From NCBI GenBank assembly GCA_016714985.1, contig JADKBS010000001.1, forward strand, positions 763,001-827,000: a stretch of 64,000 nt of DNA, read 5' to 3'. Origin of the DNA: Saprospiraceae bacterium (GTDB lineage: Bacteria; Bacteroidota; Bacteroidia; Chitinophagales; Saprospiraceae). Positions 1-10,500 of this stretch are shown in pieces; position 1 is the first letter of the stretch, and every line of letters begins with the position of its first letter. The position numbers and the translations under genes were made by a program. The notes under the pieces were generated by a model that saw only the letters and a program-made list of their open reading frames with translations, was not told the origin of the DNA and ran no database searches.

Positions 1-2
1 GA

Positions 3-3000
3 TTCGCTACCCATCCAGACTGCAACAATTGCAGTGGTGATCTGGGATTTTATGATTCAATAGGGGTCAAGAGGTACAAAATTCCGGCAGGAACTTTAAA
101 CTCTCAGGGTATTGATAAATCAGAGAAGGTATCTGAGATAATCGTTACGAAAAACGATGGAATGCGATATGGTTATGGGCTTCCTGCTATGAACCAAAGG
201 CAAGTGAATGCGTCTTTCAATGTTTACCCAAATGGCTCCGGCACTGGTAATGCTGGTAAATATACAGGTGGGGCTACGCCAGCCGTCAGTTCAAATGTAC
301 TCAACCCAGATATTATATCGACCAGCACCAACTCAGTTGCATCGCACTCTTCATCGAACCAATACCTGAATAAAACTACGTTGCCAAAATACGCGCATTC
401 TTGGCTACTCACCCATGTGGTTTCTCCCGATTATTCTGATAGAACAGGTAATGGCTTCTCAATAGACGACCCTGGCTCTTGGATGAAATTTGAGTATAAG
501 AAGACGGCAAGTCATTATAGATGGAGGGAACCATACATAGGGCTTAGTTTCATGCAAGGCAATAAAGCTGACCAGCGCGACGACATGGCCGCCTATACCT
601 TTGGTACAAAAGAACTATACTATTTGCACAGGATAGAAACAGCCACCCATTTGGCCGTGTTTGAAACCGAGGATAGGAACGATGGCGTGGAGGCAAAATC
701 GGAATTATTTGGAGGATTGAACAATGTATCTCCTAGAAAAATGCAAAGGCTGAAGAATATTAAGCTTTATGTGAAGCCGTTGGATGGGACCACGCTCAAC
801 ATTACAACTGCAACACCTATTCAGACGGTGGTGTTTGGTCACGCTGGCTATGATAATTATCCTGGAACTACTACCCTCATCCCGCAATCTCTTGAGCTAT
901 GCAAAGGCATACCTTCTGCTGGCGGTTCCGGTCGCGGAAAACTCACACTCGTCACGGTGCATATGACAGCTGACAAATCCATTAAAGGTAGTCTTAGCCC
1001 TTATAAATTTACTTATGCCACTAATACCGCACTAGTCGAAGGATATAATCGACTCAATAAGGATAGGTGGGGCAACTTCCAGTACAATTCAGGACTATTT
1101 GGGAGCTGGTTTTCGTATGTGGATTTTCCTTATACTAGCCAGGTTGTTGGGCAGCAATATGCGAATAATTGGCAATTGACCCAAATCCAGTTGCCAACTG
1201 GTGGCCTCATAGATGTAACTTACGAGTCCGACGACTACGCATACGAAATGGATAAGCCAGCGGCACAGATGTTCGACATCATCCATACTTCAACAGAGAC
1301 CACAGCACCTACCACAACTACATGGACAGGTTTGCCAACAACGAATGATAGATACGCTAGCCCTGCAACGCTTGCTTCTGGAAATTTAGGCGGAACCACA
1401 AGCCAAGGTACGTATCGGCTTTATCTCAAACTTCCCAGAGCAATACCGAGCACTGTTACGGACAAGAACAAGTATTTCAAAGATAACTATTTAGGAACAT
1501 TGTCTCAGATTTACTTCAAAACCTTGTGCCAGTTGAAAAACGGGAGCTCAAAATCAGAAAGAGACTATGTGGCCGGTTATGCCAATCTGGAAACAACTGC
1601 TGCTAATTCTTATGGCGTAAACAACGCTGGTGATTTGGCATTTATTACCCTTAAAGGAGTGGATGTCCAAAACCCTGCTTTTGGCCAAAAGATACATCCC
1701 ATTAGGAAGGCTTCGTTGGAGCACTTGAGGGCAAACAAACCTGAGCTAGTTTATGGATACAATACAGCGGAAGGAAGCCCAAATAACTTCAAGGCACAAT
1801 TCAAGAACATAGTAGGTTCGATTGGGAATTTCTTTCAGGAAGTGTCCCTGATGTTTGGTGGCTTTAACAGACAGGCAGTTGCCTCTCCTAGGCAATGGTC
1901 TAACACTATCTACTTCAACGGGAACTCCATGGTTAGGCTACAAAGCGGCGAGGGGGCTATGTTTGGAGGGGGGATTCGCGTAAATAAAATTGCAATCAGA
2001 AACCAGTGGGATGTGATTGGAGGTGGTGTAGAAGACAGTTATGGACAGCAATATGAATATAAGATTGAAGAAAATGGCAGGATGATCAGTAGTGGTGTGG
2101 CTATGACCCCTCCTGATATGGGAGGTGATGAGTGCGCATTGCTGGAGCCTGTCAACTATACAAACTCAACCCCTTTGATTTCCCCTTTCCATCTTTTCGT
2201 AGAAAAGCCCATAATGCGCGACTACTATCCAGGAGCTTCGGTCGGCTATAGGAAAGTAACGGTAAAGGGCCTTGCAAGTTCAACACCTACACCAGCCAAG
2301 GATTTGTCCTATGCCCCAATTACGGAACATGAATTTTATACCCCAAAAGATTTTCCTGTTTTCGAGTCACAGACAGACCTATCGGGTGACCAGCCTATTT
2401 ATGAACTGGCCAATTTTATCATAGGCAGCAAAATGATAAAGAAGACAGGACGTTCACAAGGCTATAGTGTTGAGCTTAACAATATGGCAGGAGTGATGAA
2501 ATCAGTCACAAAAAGGACTTATCCTACAACTGCGAATCCAAGTGGAACCGTTATTTCAAAGATAGAGCATATCTATCATACTGACCCAGTGCACCCAAAT
2601 CGCCTTTCCAGCAATGTAGCAATTATGAAAAATAATGAAAGCATGGAGATGGGGGTAATTGGAGAAACGTATGACATCTTCCATGATTTCCATGAAAACC
2701 TCCAAACGGCGAGACAGGTGGGCTTGGATTTAAACGTTGATATCATGAGCATATTCCTGCCAATCCTGACAATATTGCCCATACCTGGGTTCAGCCAAAA
2801 CACATCTTCCGTCAGGACTGCTGTTACGCATAAAATAATATACAGAACGGGTATATTGAAGGAGGTTCGTGCTACCGACGGGCTTTCAACCGTCGTCACG
2901 GAGAACCTAGCTTTTGACAAGGTTACGGCCCAGCCAGTACTGACGAGGGTCAATAATGAGTTTAAAGACTATATTTATTCCTATTCTCAACCTGCCTATT

Positions 3001-4634
3001 GGTACTATAATAGCCCTACCACAGGTAGTATGGCTGGTGCCTGGGAGAATATCGGGATAACCGGTATCAATACGGGAGCTGCAACTGCTGGGGTGATAAG
3101 CGGCATAGCACCAGCCGATATCAGCAATTTTGTAGTTGGAGATGAGATTTGGGTAAATGACCCAACTGACGCCGATGCAGGATTCAGGGCAATAGTTACA
3201 CAAGTGGGTGCAAGTTCGATAACCTGTATGCGACCTCAACGCCAAGTTGCTAATGACGCCACTTCCATATATCCAACATGGACTGGTGCTCGGGTGCTTA
3301 CAATCTTCCGGTCTGGAAAGCGGAATTTGTTGGATGCTGTAGCTGGGAACACTACTTTTAGAGGAACCCCTGGTGCGACTAGTTTTGCCCAAATTGTTGG
3401 ACAGTTCAGCAGCCGGAATAGCAATGTGTTGGATGTGTCAACTACCACATTTAAAGACGCTTGGGATGCAGATTATTGCAACACATACTACAACTGTGGA
3501 ATTCTTCCGAGCGCTGCTCCAACAACTTTATGCACTCCCGCTTTAGAGCCTGGGTGTCAAACTCAGGTGCAGGTTCCTCAGCCATCCAACCCCTATGTCA
3601 CTGGGAGCAAGGGCAATTGGAGGGTAGATGAGTCTTATGTCAACAAGAGTAAGAGAGCATATAAGCCTGATGCCTCAGAAGGGTCATTGCCATCCTTGCG
3701 GGAATATGGCACATATGTAATATCACCATTTACCTGGGCGGGGACAAATGGAGCCAATTGGGTGAGGGCATCCAAGGCAATTAAGTACCTGCTGCAAGGA
3801 TCCAGCATCGAAGAGCAAGATGCCATCGGGAATTATTCTGCTACACAGTTTGGTTATAAGCGGCAACTGGTAACGGCTACCTGCACGAACTCGGAATACC
3901 GTGAAATGGCTTTCGATGGGTTTGAGGACTACCCGAAAGATTGTTCCGATCATTTCAAGATATCGTATATCAGTCCCGACAATATCGTCTCGGCCACGGC
4001 ACATACTGGGAGCAAGAGCATTAGGGTCACTAACAGGGATATTGGTGGAACAACCTCGGATTATCCGTATATCATCAAGTCGCTTGCCGCTCCTGGTGCG
4101 GGTTGTATAAACTCATTCAGCCCAATTGCTGTTACGTCAGCACCCCTCAGAAAATACGCCATCAGTGCATGGGCGAAGGAACGCTTGGCAACCAATGAGA
4201 CTCAGGACATTGCAAATGCCAGGTATTACTCAAAAGCTGCTATAAGGGTTAGCTTTACCACACTGAGCGGCAGTAATGTTGGTACACCTCAAGTTTATAA
4301 GCCATTCGGAGAGTTGATAGAAGGTTGGCAGCGCATCAATGGGTCTTTTGAGGTTCCGATTGGTGCAGAACTGATCCATATACGCTTGCTGAATACTTCA
4401 ACGGGCAACGTCAATACTGTTTTCATGGATGATATCCGCATCCACCCATTCAATGCGCTTATGCAGTCGTTTGTGTATGACCCAACGAACTTGCGGTTGC
4501 TTGCCACATTGGATGAAAATAACTATGCAACCTTTTATATCCGAGATCAGGAAGGGCAGCCGGTCAAGTTTAACAAGGAGACTGAAAAGGGCATAGTCAC
4601 TGTTAAAGAAGGTACAAAGCACGTAAAGCAATAA
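3..4634 (+). CDS. Giant RHS-locus protein, 5' end outside the window
   Basis: The reading frame is already open at base 3, so the first in-frame ATG (162) is internal and the gene is cut by the window edge; at least 1,543 codons are visible. The sequence is rich in Tyr, Asn and Thr, in the style of Bacteroidota YD/RHS-like surface proteins. Its end, with YDPTNLRLLATLDENNYATF followed by a charged tail, is the ending I know from the large protein encoded upstream of RHS toxins in this phylum. Next are a small secreted protein and the RHS toxin gene on the same strand, so it probably belongs to the same surface or toxin-delivery locus. No catalytic motif is visible. The RHS association rests on context and on the C-terminal style; the biochemical role is unknown. 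Confidence 0.75.
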   Translation, partial: FATHPDCNNCSGDLGFYDSIGVKRYKIPAGTLNSQGIDKSEKVSEIIVTKNDGMRYGYGLPAMNQRQVNASFNVYPNGSGTGNAGKYTGGATPAVSSNVLNPDIISTSTNSVASHSSSNQYLNKTTLPKYAHSWLLTHVVSPDYSDRTGNGFSIDDPGSWMKFEYKKTASHYRWREPYIGLSFMQGNKADQRDDMAAYTFGTKELYYLHRIETATHLAVFETEDRNDGVEAKSELFGGLNNVSPRKMQRLKNIKLYVKPLDGTTLNITTATPIQTVVFGHAGYDNYPGTTTLIPQSLELCKGIPSAGGSGRGKLTLVTVHMTADKSIKGSLSPYKFTYATNTALVEGYNRLNKDRWGNFQYNSGLFGSWFSYVDFPYTSQVVGQQYANNWQLTQIQLPTGGLIDVTYESDDYAYEMDKPAAQMFDIIHTSTETTAPTTTTWTGLPTTNDRYASPATLASGNLGGTTSQGTYRLYLKLPRAIPSTVTDKNKYFKDNYLGTLSQIYFKTLCQLKNGSSKSERDYVAGYANLETTAANSYGVNNAGDLAFITLKGVDVQNPAFGQKIHPIRKASLEHLRANKPELVYGYNTAEGSPNNFKAQFKNIVGSIGNFFQEVSLMFGGFNRQAVASPRQWSNTIYFNGNSMVRLQSGEGAMFGGGIRVNKIAIRNQWDVIGGGVEDSYGQQYEYKIEENGRMISSGVAMTPPDMGGDECALLEPVNYTNSTPLISPFHLFVEKPIMRDYYPGASVGYRKVTVKGLASSTPTPAKDLSYAPITEHEFYTPKDFPVFESQTDLSGDQPIYELANFIIGSKMIKKTGRSQGYSVELNNMAGVMKSVTKRTYPTTANPSGTVISKIEHIYHTDPVHPNRLSSNVAIMKNNESMEMGVIGETYDIFHDFHENLQTARQVGLDLNVDIMSIFLPILTILPIPGFSQNTSSVRTAVTHKIIYRTGILKEVRATDGLSTVVTENLAFDKVTAQPVLTRVNNEFKDYIYSYSQPAYWYYNSPTTGSMAGAWENIGITGINTGAATAGVISGIAPADISNFVVGDEIWVNDPTDADAGFRAIVTQVGASSITCMRPQRQVANDATSIYPTWTGARVLTIFRSGKRNLLDAVAGNTTFRGTPGATSFAQIVGQFSSRNSNVLDVSTTTFKDAWDADYCNTYYNCGILPSAAPTTLCTPALEPGCQTQVQVPQPSNPYVTGSKGNWRVDESYVNKSKRAYKPDASEGSLPSLREYGTYVISPFTWAGTNGANWVRASKAIKYLLQGSSIEEQDAIGNYSATQFGYKRQLVTATCTNSEYREMAFDGFEDYPKDCSDHFKISYISPDNIVSATAHTGSKSIRVTNRDIGGTTSDYPYIIKSLAAPGAGCINSFSPIAVTSAPLRKYAISAWAKERLATNETQDIANARYYSKAAIRVSFTTLSGSNVGTPQVYKPFGELIEGWQRINGSFEVPIGAELIHIRLLNTSTGNVNTVFMDDIRIHPFNALMQSFVYDPTNLRLLATLDENNYATFYIRDQEGQPVKFNKETEKGIVTVKEGTKHVKQ

Positions 4635-4983
4635 ATAGTAGCTTTCTGGCACTTGGGTGCTGCAAGGTTGTCGGCTATGCAGCCTTGCAACCCATTATGC
4701 CAATGCTTGGTTGCATTTACTGAAAATGCTCCAAGACCTTAAATTATAAGTGTGTCAATGAAATTAGTTTAAATTTTGGATTTCCGCAAAGTATTGAAAA
4801 ACAATGCCTTGCTTGAACCCAGGATTAACAATTTAAGCTACTTAAAACTTTTTAATTACCAAAATGATTTTGAATTGATATTTAGATATTGTCGTTGATA
4901 ATCAACAACTTGTGCCGAAATGTTCCGATATCATAATATCAATTAATTTCGTGAAACTACTCAATCTATTAAAACTTGTTCCA
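4635..4983. other. Intergenic spacer, 349 bp
   Basis: No gene is supported here. A weak imperfect hairpin (gcaagg ... ccttgc, about 4672-4688) follows the upstream stop but has no T-tract. The remainder is AT-rich and carries no recognisable element. Confidence 0.5.
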
Positions 4984-5709
4984 ATGAAATTACATATATC
5001 TTTAAAAAAATTGTTTGTTTGGGCAATACCCTTTTGCCTCTGTGTCCCAATTGCAGAAGGCCAAGACTACAAGGCAAGGTTGCAGAAGGTTTTTCAGGAT
5101 TACCGTAAAATGGAGGCCATTTCCATTGACATCAAAGGCATTGCTTATAAGGAAGGGGACAATGGAAATGGAGAGCAAGTCATGGCAGGATTATTGAAAT
5201 TAAAAAAAGACAAATACTATAGCAAGATGGATGGCTATGAAATGCTGGTGAATGGCACAGATATGATTGTCGTTGACCATGAAGCGAAGGAGATGACACT
5301 ATGCAGGTCGAAGGGCATTAACAACATCCGGAGAGATCAGCCAATCTTTGCTATTGATTCGCTATTGGCCTTAGGTGGAAACGTAGAATACCTTGGTCGG
5401 ATGCAAGGAAACTATGCTTACAAAATAAAAATCCCAAAATCTGTTCTTACTTCCGTTGATGTATTGATAAATGAGGATAATTTTATCACCCGCTTAATTT
5501 ATTATTTTTCTGAACTGCCAGGGATGGAGGCAGCTTATGATAAACTTGAGCTGCGGCTTGAAAACACCAATACCTCCCCCACACCTGACGACTTTTTTAG
5601 GGAGCAAAAATTTTTAGCAAACCGTAAGAAGCGTCAACCCTCAACAGCTTATAAAAACTATTCAATAAAAGAAGTTGACTATGATCTGCCTACCGAACCA
5701 TTTAAGTAG
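4984..5709 (+). CDS. Small secreted protein between RHS-locus genes, possible LolA-like fold
   Basis: I chose the ATG at 4984 rather than 4912 because it starts directly with a signal peptide (MKLHISLKKLFVWAIPFCLC, cleavage near AEGQD). That gives 241 residues. The mature part alternates strand-like segments (ISIDIKGIAYK, GLLKLKKDKYYSKMDGYEML, MIVVDHEAKEMTL, YAYKIKIP, ISVDVLINEDNFITRLIYYF). This resembles the half-barrel of LolA/LolB-type periplasmic lipid-binding proteins, but no diagnostic motif lets me claim it. It lies between two giant surface-protein genes on the same strand, so an accessory role in export or folding of those proteins is an inference. Confidence 0.6.
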   Translation: MKLHISLKKLFVWAIPFCLCVPIAEGQDYKARLQKVFQDYRKMEAISIDIKGIAYKEGDNGNGEQVMAGLLKLKKDKYYSKMDGYEMLVNGTDMIVVDHEAKEMTLCRSKGINNIRRDQPIFAIDSLLALGGNVEYLGRMQGNYAYKIKIPKSVLTSVDVLINEDNFITRLIYYFSELPGMEAAYDKLELRLENTNTSPTPDDFFREQKFLANRKKRQPSTAYKNYSIKEVDYDLPTEPFK

Positions 5710-5787
5710 TGTAGGGAGTTCCCGAAGAATGTCTCTTCTCAAAATTCTTATTGAAAAATCGTCAACCATTTAGATGCTGCGCTTATC

Positions 5788-7506
5788 ATGAAAAACAACA
5801 TTCTCTTCTCCGCCTTCCTTCTCCTGTTGATTCAATGCCTGCCAAACACTGTAAGCGGGCATGTTAACACCTACTTAAACTATCGTCAAGGTAGTGATAT
5901 AGCCATTGGCACTAGCAATCTCCAAGTAAAAGATGAGTGGTATCAATATATGGTCAGTTCTTCTGATTGGAACAACCACCCTCAGCCAGCCACTCCCCTT
6001 AACGACAGCACTACGGTCTATGGCAACAAGTTTGCCAACCGAAAAGCGATAGGAAGGGTATCCTTTCAGTACACAGGATCCCAAAATATAGCCTATTCAA
6101 GTACTTGGACCGCCACCGTCACCTATAACATCGTTGGGTACGCTGCGGGAGGGGCTGTTTTGTTTAATAAAACAGGCGAAAAATTAATCCTCAATTACGG
6201 GTTTCCTACAACAAGTTCGATTGTAGCAGTTTACGACAAATCTGTGCTGGAATACCAGAAAGTCCATTTCATGGATATCAGTATCACGGGGATTACCTTA
6301 AATGGCTCATCGCTTACTGCCCTGAACAACGATTTCATATTGGAGGCCAGCATTGAGGTAGAACGATATTTTATTCTAAACCCAGCAACAGTTCCAACCA
6401 TTACAAAAAGCGTCAATACCACCTTAAAAACGGTTGATTTTGCATGGCCTTTTGTGCTTGGAGCTGAAGAATACGAGCTTCAGTTCGTGCATGTTTCGGA
6501 TCAACTAACATCTGGAACGACTGCCCTATCCCAGAGAAACTACGCCAATGCCACGAAGATTTTCTTGAACGAACAAACCTATAAGATGACCCTCCCCTAC
6601 GAACGGGGAGTATTGTACTATAGAGTAAGGCCAGTAGGCCGACATGGAAAAGGTTTTTCTGAAAGATTTTTTGGAAGCTGGTCAACAGAAGGAACCGTCA
6701 ACATTTTTACAACTGGAGGAGACGTAACACCTTTTGAGAATGGCCGAAACTGGACTTGCCATACGACCTATGCCGAACATGGAAAACGTGCCCAAGATGC
6801 TTCGTTCTTTGATGGGACTGGCCAGAACCGCCAGAGTGTTACCAAGGATAACTCCACGAACTTCGCAATGGTCGCCGAAAACTTTGTTGATTTTGAAGGG
6901 CGACCTGCCGTCAATGTCATGCCAACGCCAGCACTTCCTAGCTCTAACTTATCAGGAGGCAGCATTTTTAAATTCTATGAAGACTATTGCTTGGCATTTG
7001 GAGCGAGCGGAGGCTTGTTCAGTAAAGACTATTTCGACCTCAATTCAAATAGGCAAAACCCTAAGGGCCTTGCAACTACTACCGCTTCAGGGGGGGCCAC
7101 AACCGCTGGCAATTTCTTCTCCCAAAATAACCCATTGATAAGCAGTAGCGTCAGTCCATTGACTAATTATGGCATGAACCAAGCTATCCCGAAAGCCACA
7201 ACTTCGGGTAATGAGTCGTTTGCGTATTCCAGGGTGCTGTACGACGACCATGGGAGGGTTGCAGAAGAATCTGCTATCGGGCCAGACCACAAGATAGGCT
7301 CAGGGCATACGATCAAATACTACTATGGCGGCGTAGGCCAAGAAAAACTGGATCGGCTTTTCGGGCCGGAAGTTGGGTATGCGGAGCATTACAGCAAGAA
7401 GATGATAAAAGACCCAAACGGCCAACTCACTGTCCAGTACGAGAACCTTTCGGGCCAGCTTGTCGCATCAGCTTACGTCGGAAATGTGCCCCTGCGGCAC
7501 TCCTAA
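5788..7506 (+). CDS. RHS toxin, N-terminal fragment (signal peptide, Fn3-like, DUF6443-like)
   Basis: This 572-residue frame begins with a clear signal peptide (MKNNILFSAFLLLLIQCLPN, cleavage near VSGHV), so the protein is exported. It continues with beta-rich sequence, an Fn3-like segment (about residues 200-310, YELQFVHVS ... YYRVRPVGRHGKG), and an RHS N-terminal type region (RNWTCHTTYAEHGKRAQDASFFDGTGQNRQ, FVDFEGRPAVNVMPTP). It stops at 7506 in the middle of a recognisable RHS phrase (DPNGQLTVQYENLSGQLVAS), and the next frame resumes the protein 2 bases later. One extra C in the CCCC run at 7489-7492 would join the frames (GNVPPAALLTMVDPIDQ). This is therefore most likely the first 22% of a single RHS protein of about 2,746 residues, split by a homopolymer indel. 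Confidence 0.8.
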   Translation: MKNNILFSAFLLLLIQCLPNTVSGHVNTYLNYRQGSDIAIGTSNLQVKDEWYQYMVSSSDWNNHPQPATPLNDSTTVYGNKFANRKAIGRVSFQYTGSQNIAYSSTWTATVTYNIVGYAAGGAVLFNKTGEKLILNYGFPTTSSIVAVYDKSVLEYQKVHFMDISITGITLNGSSLTALNNDFILEASIEVERYFILNPATVPTITKSVNTTLKTVDFAWPFVLGAEEYELQFVHVSDQLTSGTTALSQRNYANATKIFLNEQTYKMTLPYERGVLYYRVRPVGRHGKGFSERFFGSWSTEGTVNIFTTGGDVTPFENGRNWTCHTTYAEHGKRAQDASFFDGTGQNRQSVTKDNSTNFAMVAENFVDFEGRPAVNVMPTPALPSSNLSGGSIFKFYEDYCLAFGASGGLFSKDYFDLNSNRQNPKGLATTTASGGATTAGNFFSQNNPLISSSVSPLTNYGMNQAIPKATTSGNESFAYSRVLYDDHGRVAEESAIGPDHKIGSGHTIKYYYGGVGQEKLDRLFGPEVGYAEHYSKKMIKDPNGQLTVQYENLSGQLVASAYVGNVPLRHS

Positions 7507-7508
7507 CC

Positions 7509-10500
7509 ATGGTTGACCCTATTGACCAATCAGGTTTTAGCAGCAATACCACAGAAAAGCTCCCGAACAACTACAATACAAGCAAAAAATTATGGGAAGT
7601 GAACCACTCCATGTTGGTTAGTACCACTGGCGATTATACGTTTAAGTACGAGCTTTCCACCACATTCTGCGACATGAACACAGTCCCACCCTGTGGCTGT
7701 GGTACAAACACTACCCGTCCCTGTAAATACGAGCTTATCTTCAAGATAATGGACCCGAATGGGGCTTGGATGAATTTTTCTGGAACAACCAATACAACTC
7801 CAGGCTTTGCAAATCTGGGCGAGCCCCCCAGCGCTTCAAATGCGTTCACACAGGCGAGCTTCCCAGCAAGCCTATTATCCCCCTACAACTATGAGCTGAA
7901 CGTCACGGTCAATTTTTCTATTATTGGCACTTACACGATTGTCAAAGAACTTAGGCTGCGGGACGAGGCGGTTACTGTGGGCAATTTTGCGGCTCCATTC
8001 TTGGTCAACCCGCCGGTATCCAATGCTTGCCTCACACTTCCAACCACCCCACCGTGCGACCCCGAGCCTACTGTTGGGACAGAGCCTTACCCTGTTGAGG
8101 ACTGCGGCATGCTGTTGGACATATTCAAGTCAGATATGGCACCTGGTGGCCAGTATTTCGACAACCTGAAGAACTTGAACGAAACGGTGTCGAATGACTG
8201 GCTAAACGCCGTGGGCTTACCTCATCGGACCGTAGTCAACGTGTTCCCAACCCCCACGACCCCAATCCCTTTGGTGGCCGCCCTCGCAACACTGGTGAAT
8301 GGGCTAGAACCCGACGATGCTACAGTGACAATCACCGACGCTAATGGTTTTTGGAATACCATCCGCAATTTCTGGGTATATGACGCTGTAAAAACCTGGT
8401 TCTTTGATACCGGCACTAACAGCTTGAAACTCTGGGAATACCACCCTGAATTTCCGCACTACAAGTGGTGCACTGATATTGCAAGCCTTCCCACCACTCC
8501 CCCGAATATCAGCAATATAGAATTTAATACGACCCTTAACAATTATACGTCAGTTCCTACAGCATGGCTAAGCCTAAAGAACGGCTGTTCATTGCCAACC
8601 AATCAGTGGTTTGTCTCACATGCCATAGTGAATGACGACCCATACTTTAAGTCGGCGCTTGGGCTTAGGAAGGTCACTAGTAGGGATATCACACTTCCGT
8701 GTGCACCCGATGGTTCCTCTGGTATTGCTGGTATTACGGGAAGGGAGTTGATGAACTACTTTATTTGTAGGTACCCCATCCAATTGCCTACTGGCTCTGA
8801 CAACAATACTTATAACTGTAATTCGACGAACGGCCAGCAAGGCTACAGAACAATGTGGGAACAAGCTGTATCCAATGCTGGGGCAGGGGCCACAGACGAC
8901 CAACAATGGAAAGCATTTGCAAAACTATACCTCGCCAAAAAAGAACAAATTATAAAATACCAAAAATCCAACCCTTGTGGAAACGACCAGTACGCACCCT
9001 ACTTGGCCGATAAGAGTGACGATAATACTCCATTGGATTTCATTGCAGATTGCCCTAGGCTGCAAACGCCCTACATTTGGGGCAGCCACCCCTACTGCAT
9101 CGGTTCTGGTTCAGGGGATCAACCATGGGTGAATATTCACCATGTATTCAAAACATGGCCTTTTAGCAGCGGTGGTTGCACGCAATCCGTGCAGACATAC
9201 AACCCAAAAGGACAAGACGTTTTCGACGCTTGGTCCAATGCCAGTACCATTGCCTGTGCGGGTTCAGGCACCCCTTGCAATCCCAACCTGAGCAACAAGT
9301 ACCTGGCCGTGACCGATCGTCGTGCCGCTGGCTTCGTGATACGAGTACCTGACACGGAACAGAATATCATGGACGTTTCAGATGACGACGCGGCGCCCTT
9401 GAATGCTGATGGTATTTTTGGCGGCAACGATAGTTATGCCGATTTCGCTAACACTGGCAACGCTTACAACCCCTGTTTGGGGAGCACTGGATTCTATTTC
9501 AAATTGCCCAGCAATGATGTTTACGACACAGAGAAGACGGCCAATGAAATCATTGCGATGACAAGCACTAACTACGCCGGGCTCCGCTTCCTGTATTCAA
9601 TTCTCGTACAGGTCAACGTCCCAGCGACGACCATGTACCTCTTCAACAGCACTGAGTGCAATCCCCCGGGCGACAACATTCCGCTGCAAATAGCTACCGC
9701 AAATAGCACCTGTTCCCTTGTGCAAGGACCCTTCCTATCGTTTGAGGAGTTTTATAATGCAAACACTGCCTTTTTCAACTGTTTGGCGAACTGCTTCAAT
9801 AGCTCGTTCCCGGCAACGCATAACCTTGGCGAGTTCGTAGTCAAGCCTAATATAACCATACCACCAAAGAGCAGTCTTGCTGGAAAGCCGGATTGCGGCG
9901 AATGTTGCCCCGGCTCGGGAGCTTGCACCCAACCCGATGTATTCAAGTGCTGGCCTTTGAAAAACACTTGTATAGACCAATACATACCACACTGCCTATG
10001 CGGGATATATGATGCAGCAGCGGCGACTGGCAATGCAGCGCAGGCATTCTTCACCCAATACCTAGGAGCTTGGGCCGACCTCTCTGCAGCACAGACCTTT
10101 GCAAACAAGCTATCAACGCACTGCAATACGATTAAAAACCCTAACGCAAGCCAGAACGGCCTTACGGCGGCCATCAATGCTATTCAGGGAGAGGTCAACG
10201 GCCTTGCACAGCCATGGAAGAGCATGCTCGACTGTTTCAATTTGGTGCCCGACCCCTGTGACGAAACCAGTGATATCATTGGCTACGGCTACGAGGTCGC
10301 ATTTTACCAAGCTGGGCAGGATATCATCAACACATTTGCCACGAACTACCGGGCGAGGTGCCTTAACCCTACCACAGCTCCCGACAAGCTCAAGGTCACC
10401 TATACCGACAAAGAGTACGACTTCACGCTGTACTACTACTCGCCGGATGGCAACCTGTATGCCACCGTGCCGCCGGAGGGCGTCTATCTGCTCCCAACTA

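Noticed and set aside
7486..7510. Two separate genes at 7506/7509
   Set aside because: The second frame starts mid-way in a known RHS phrase and has no signal peptide; one C restores a single protein.
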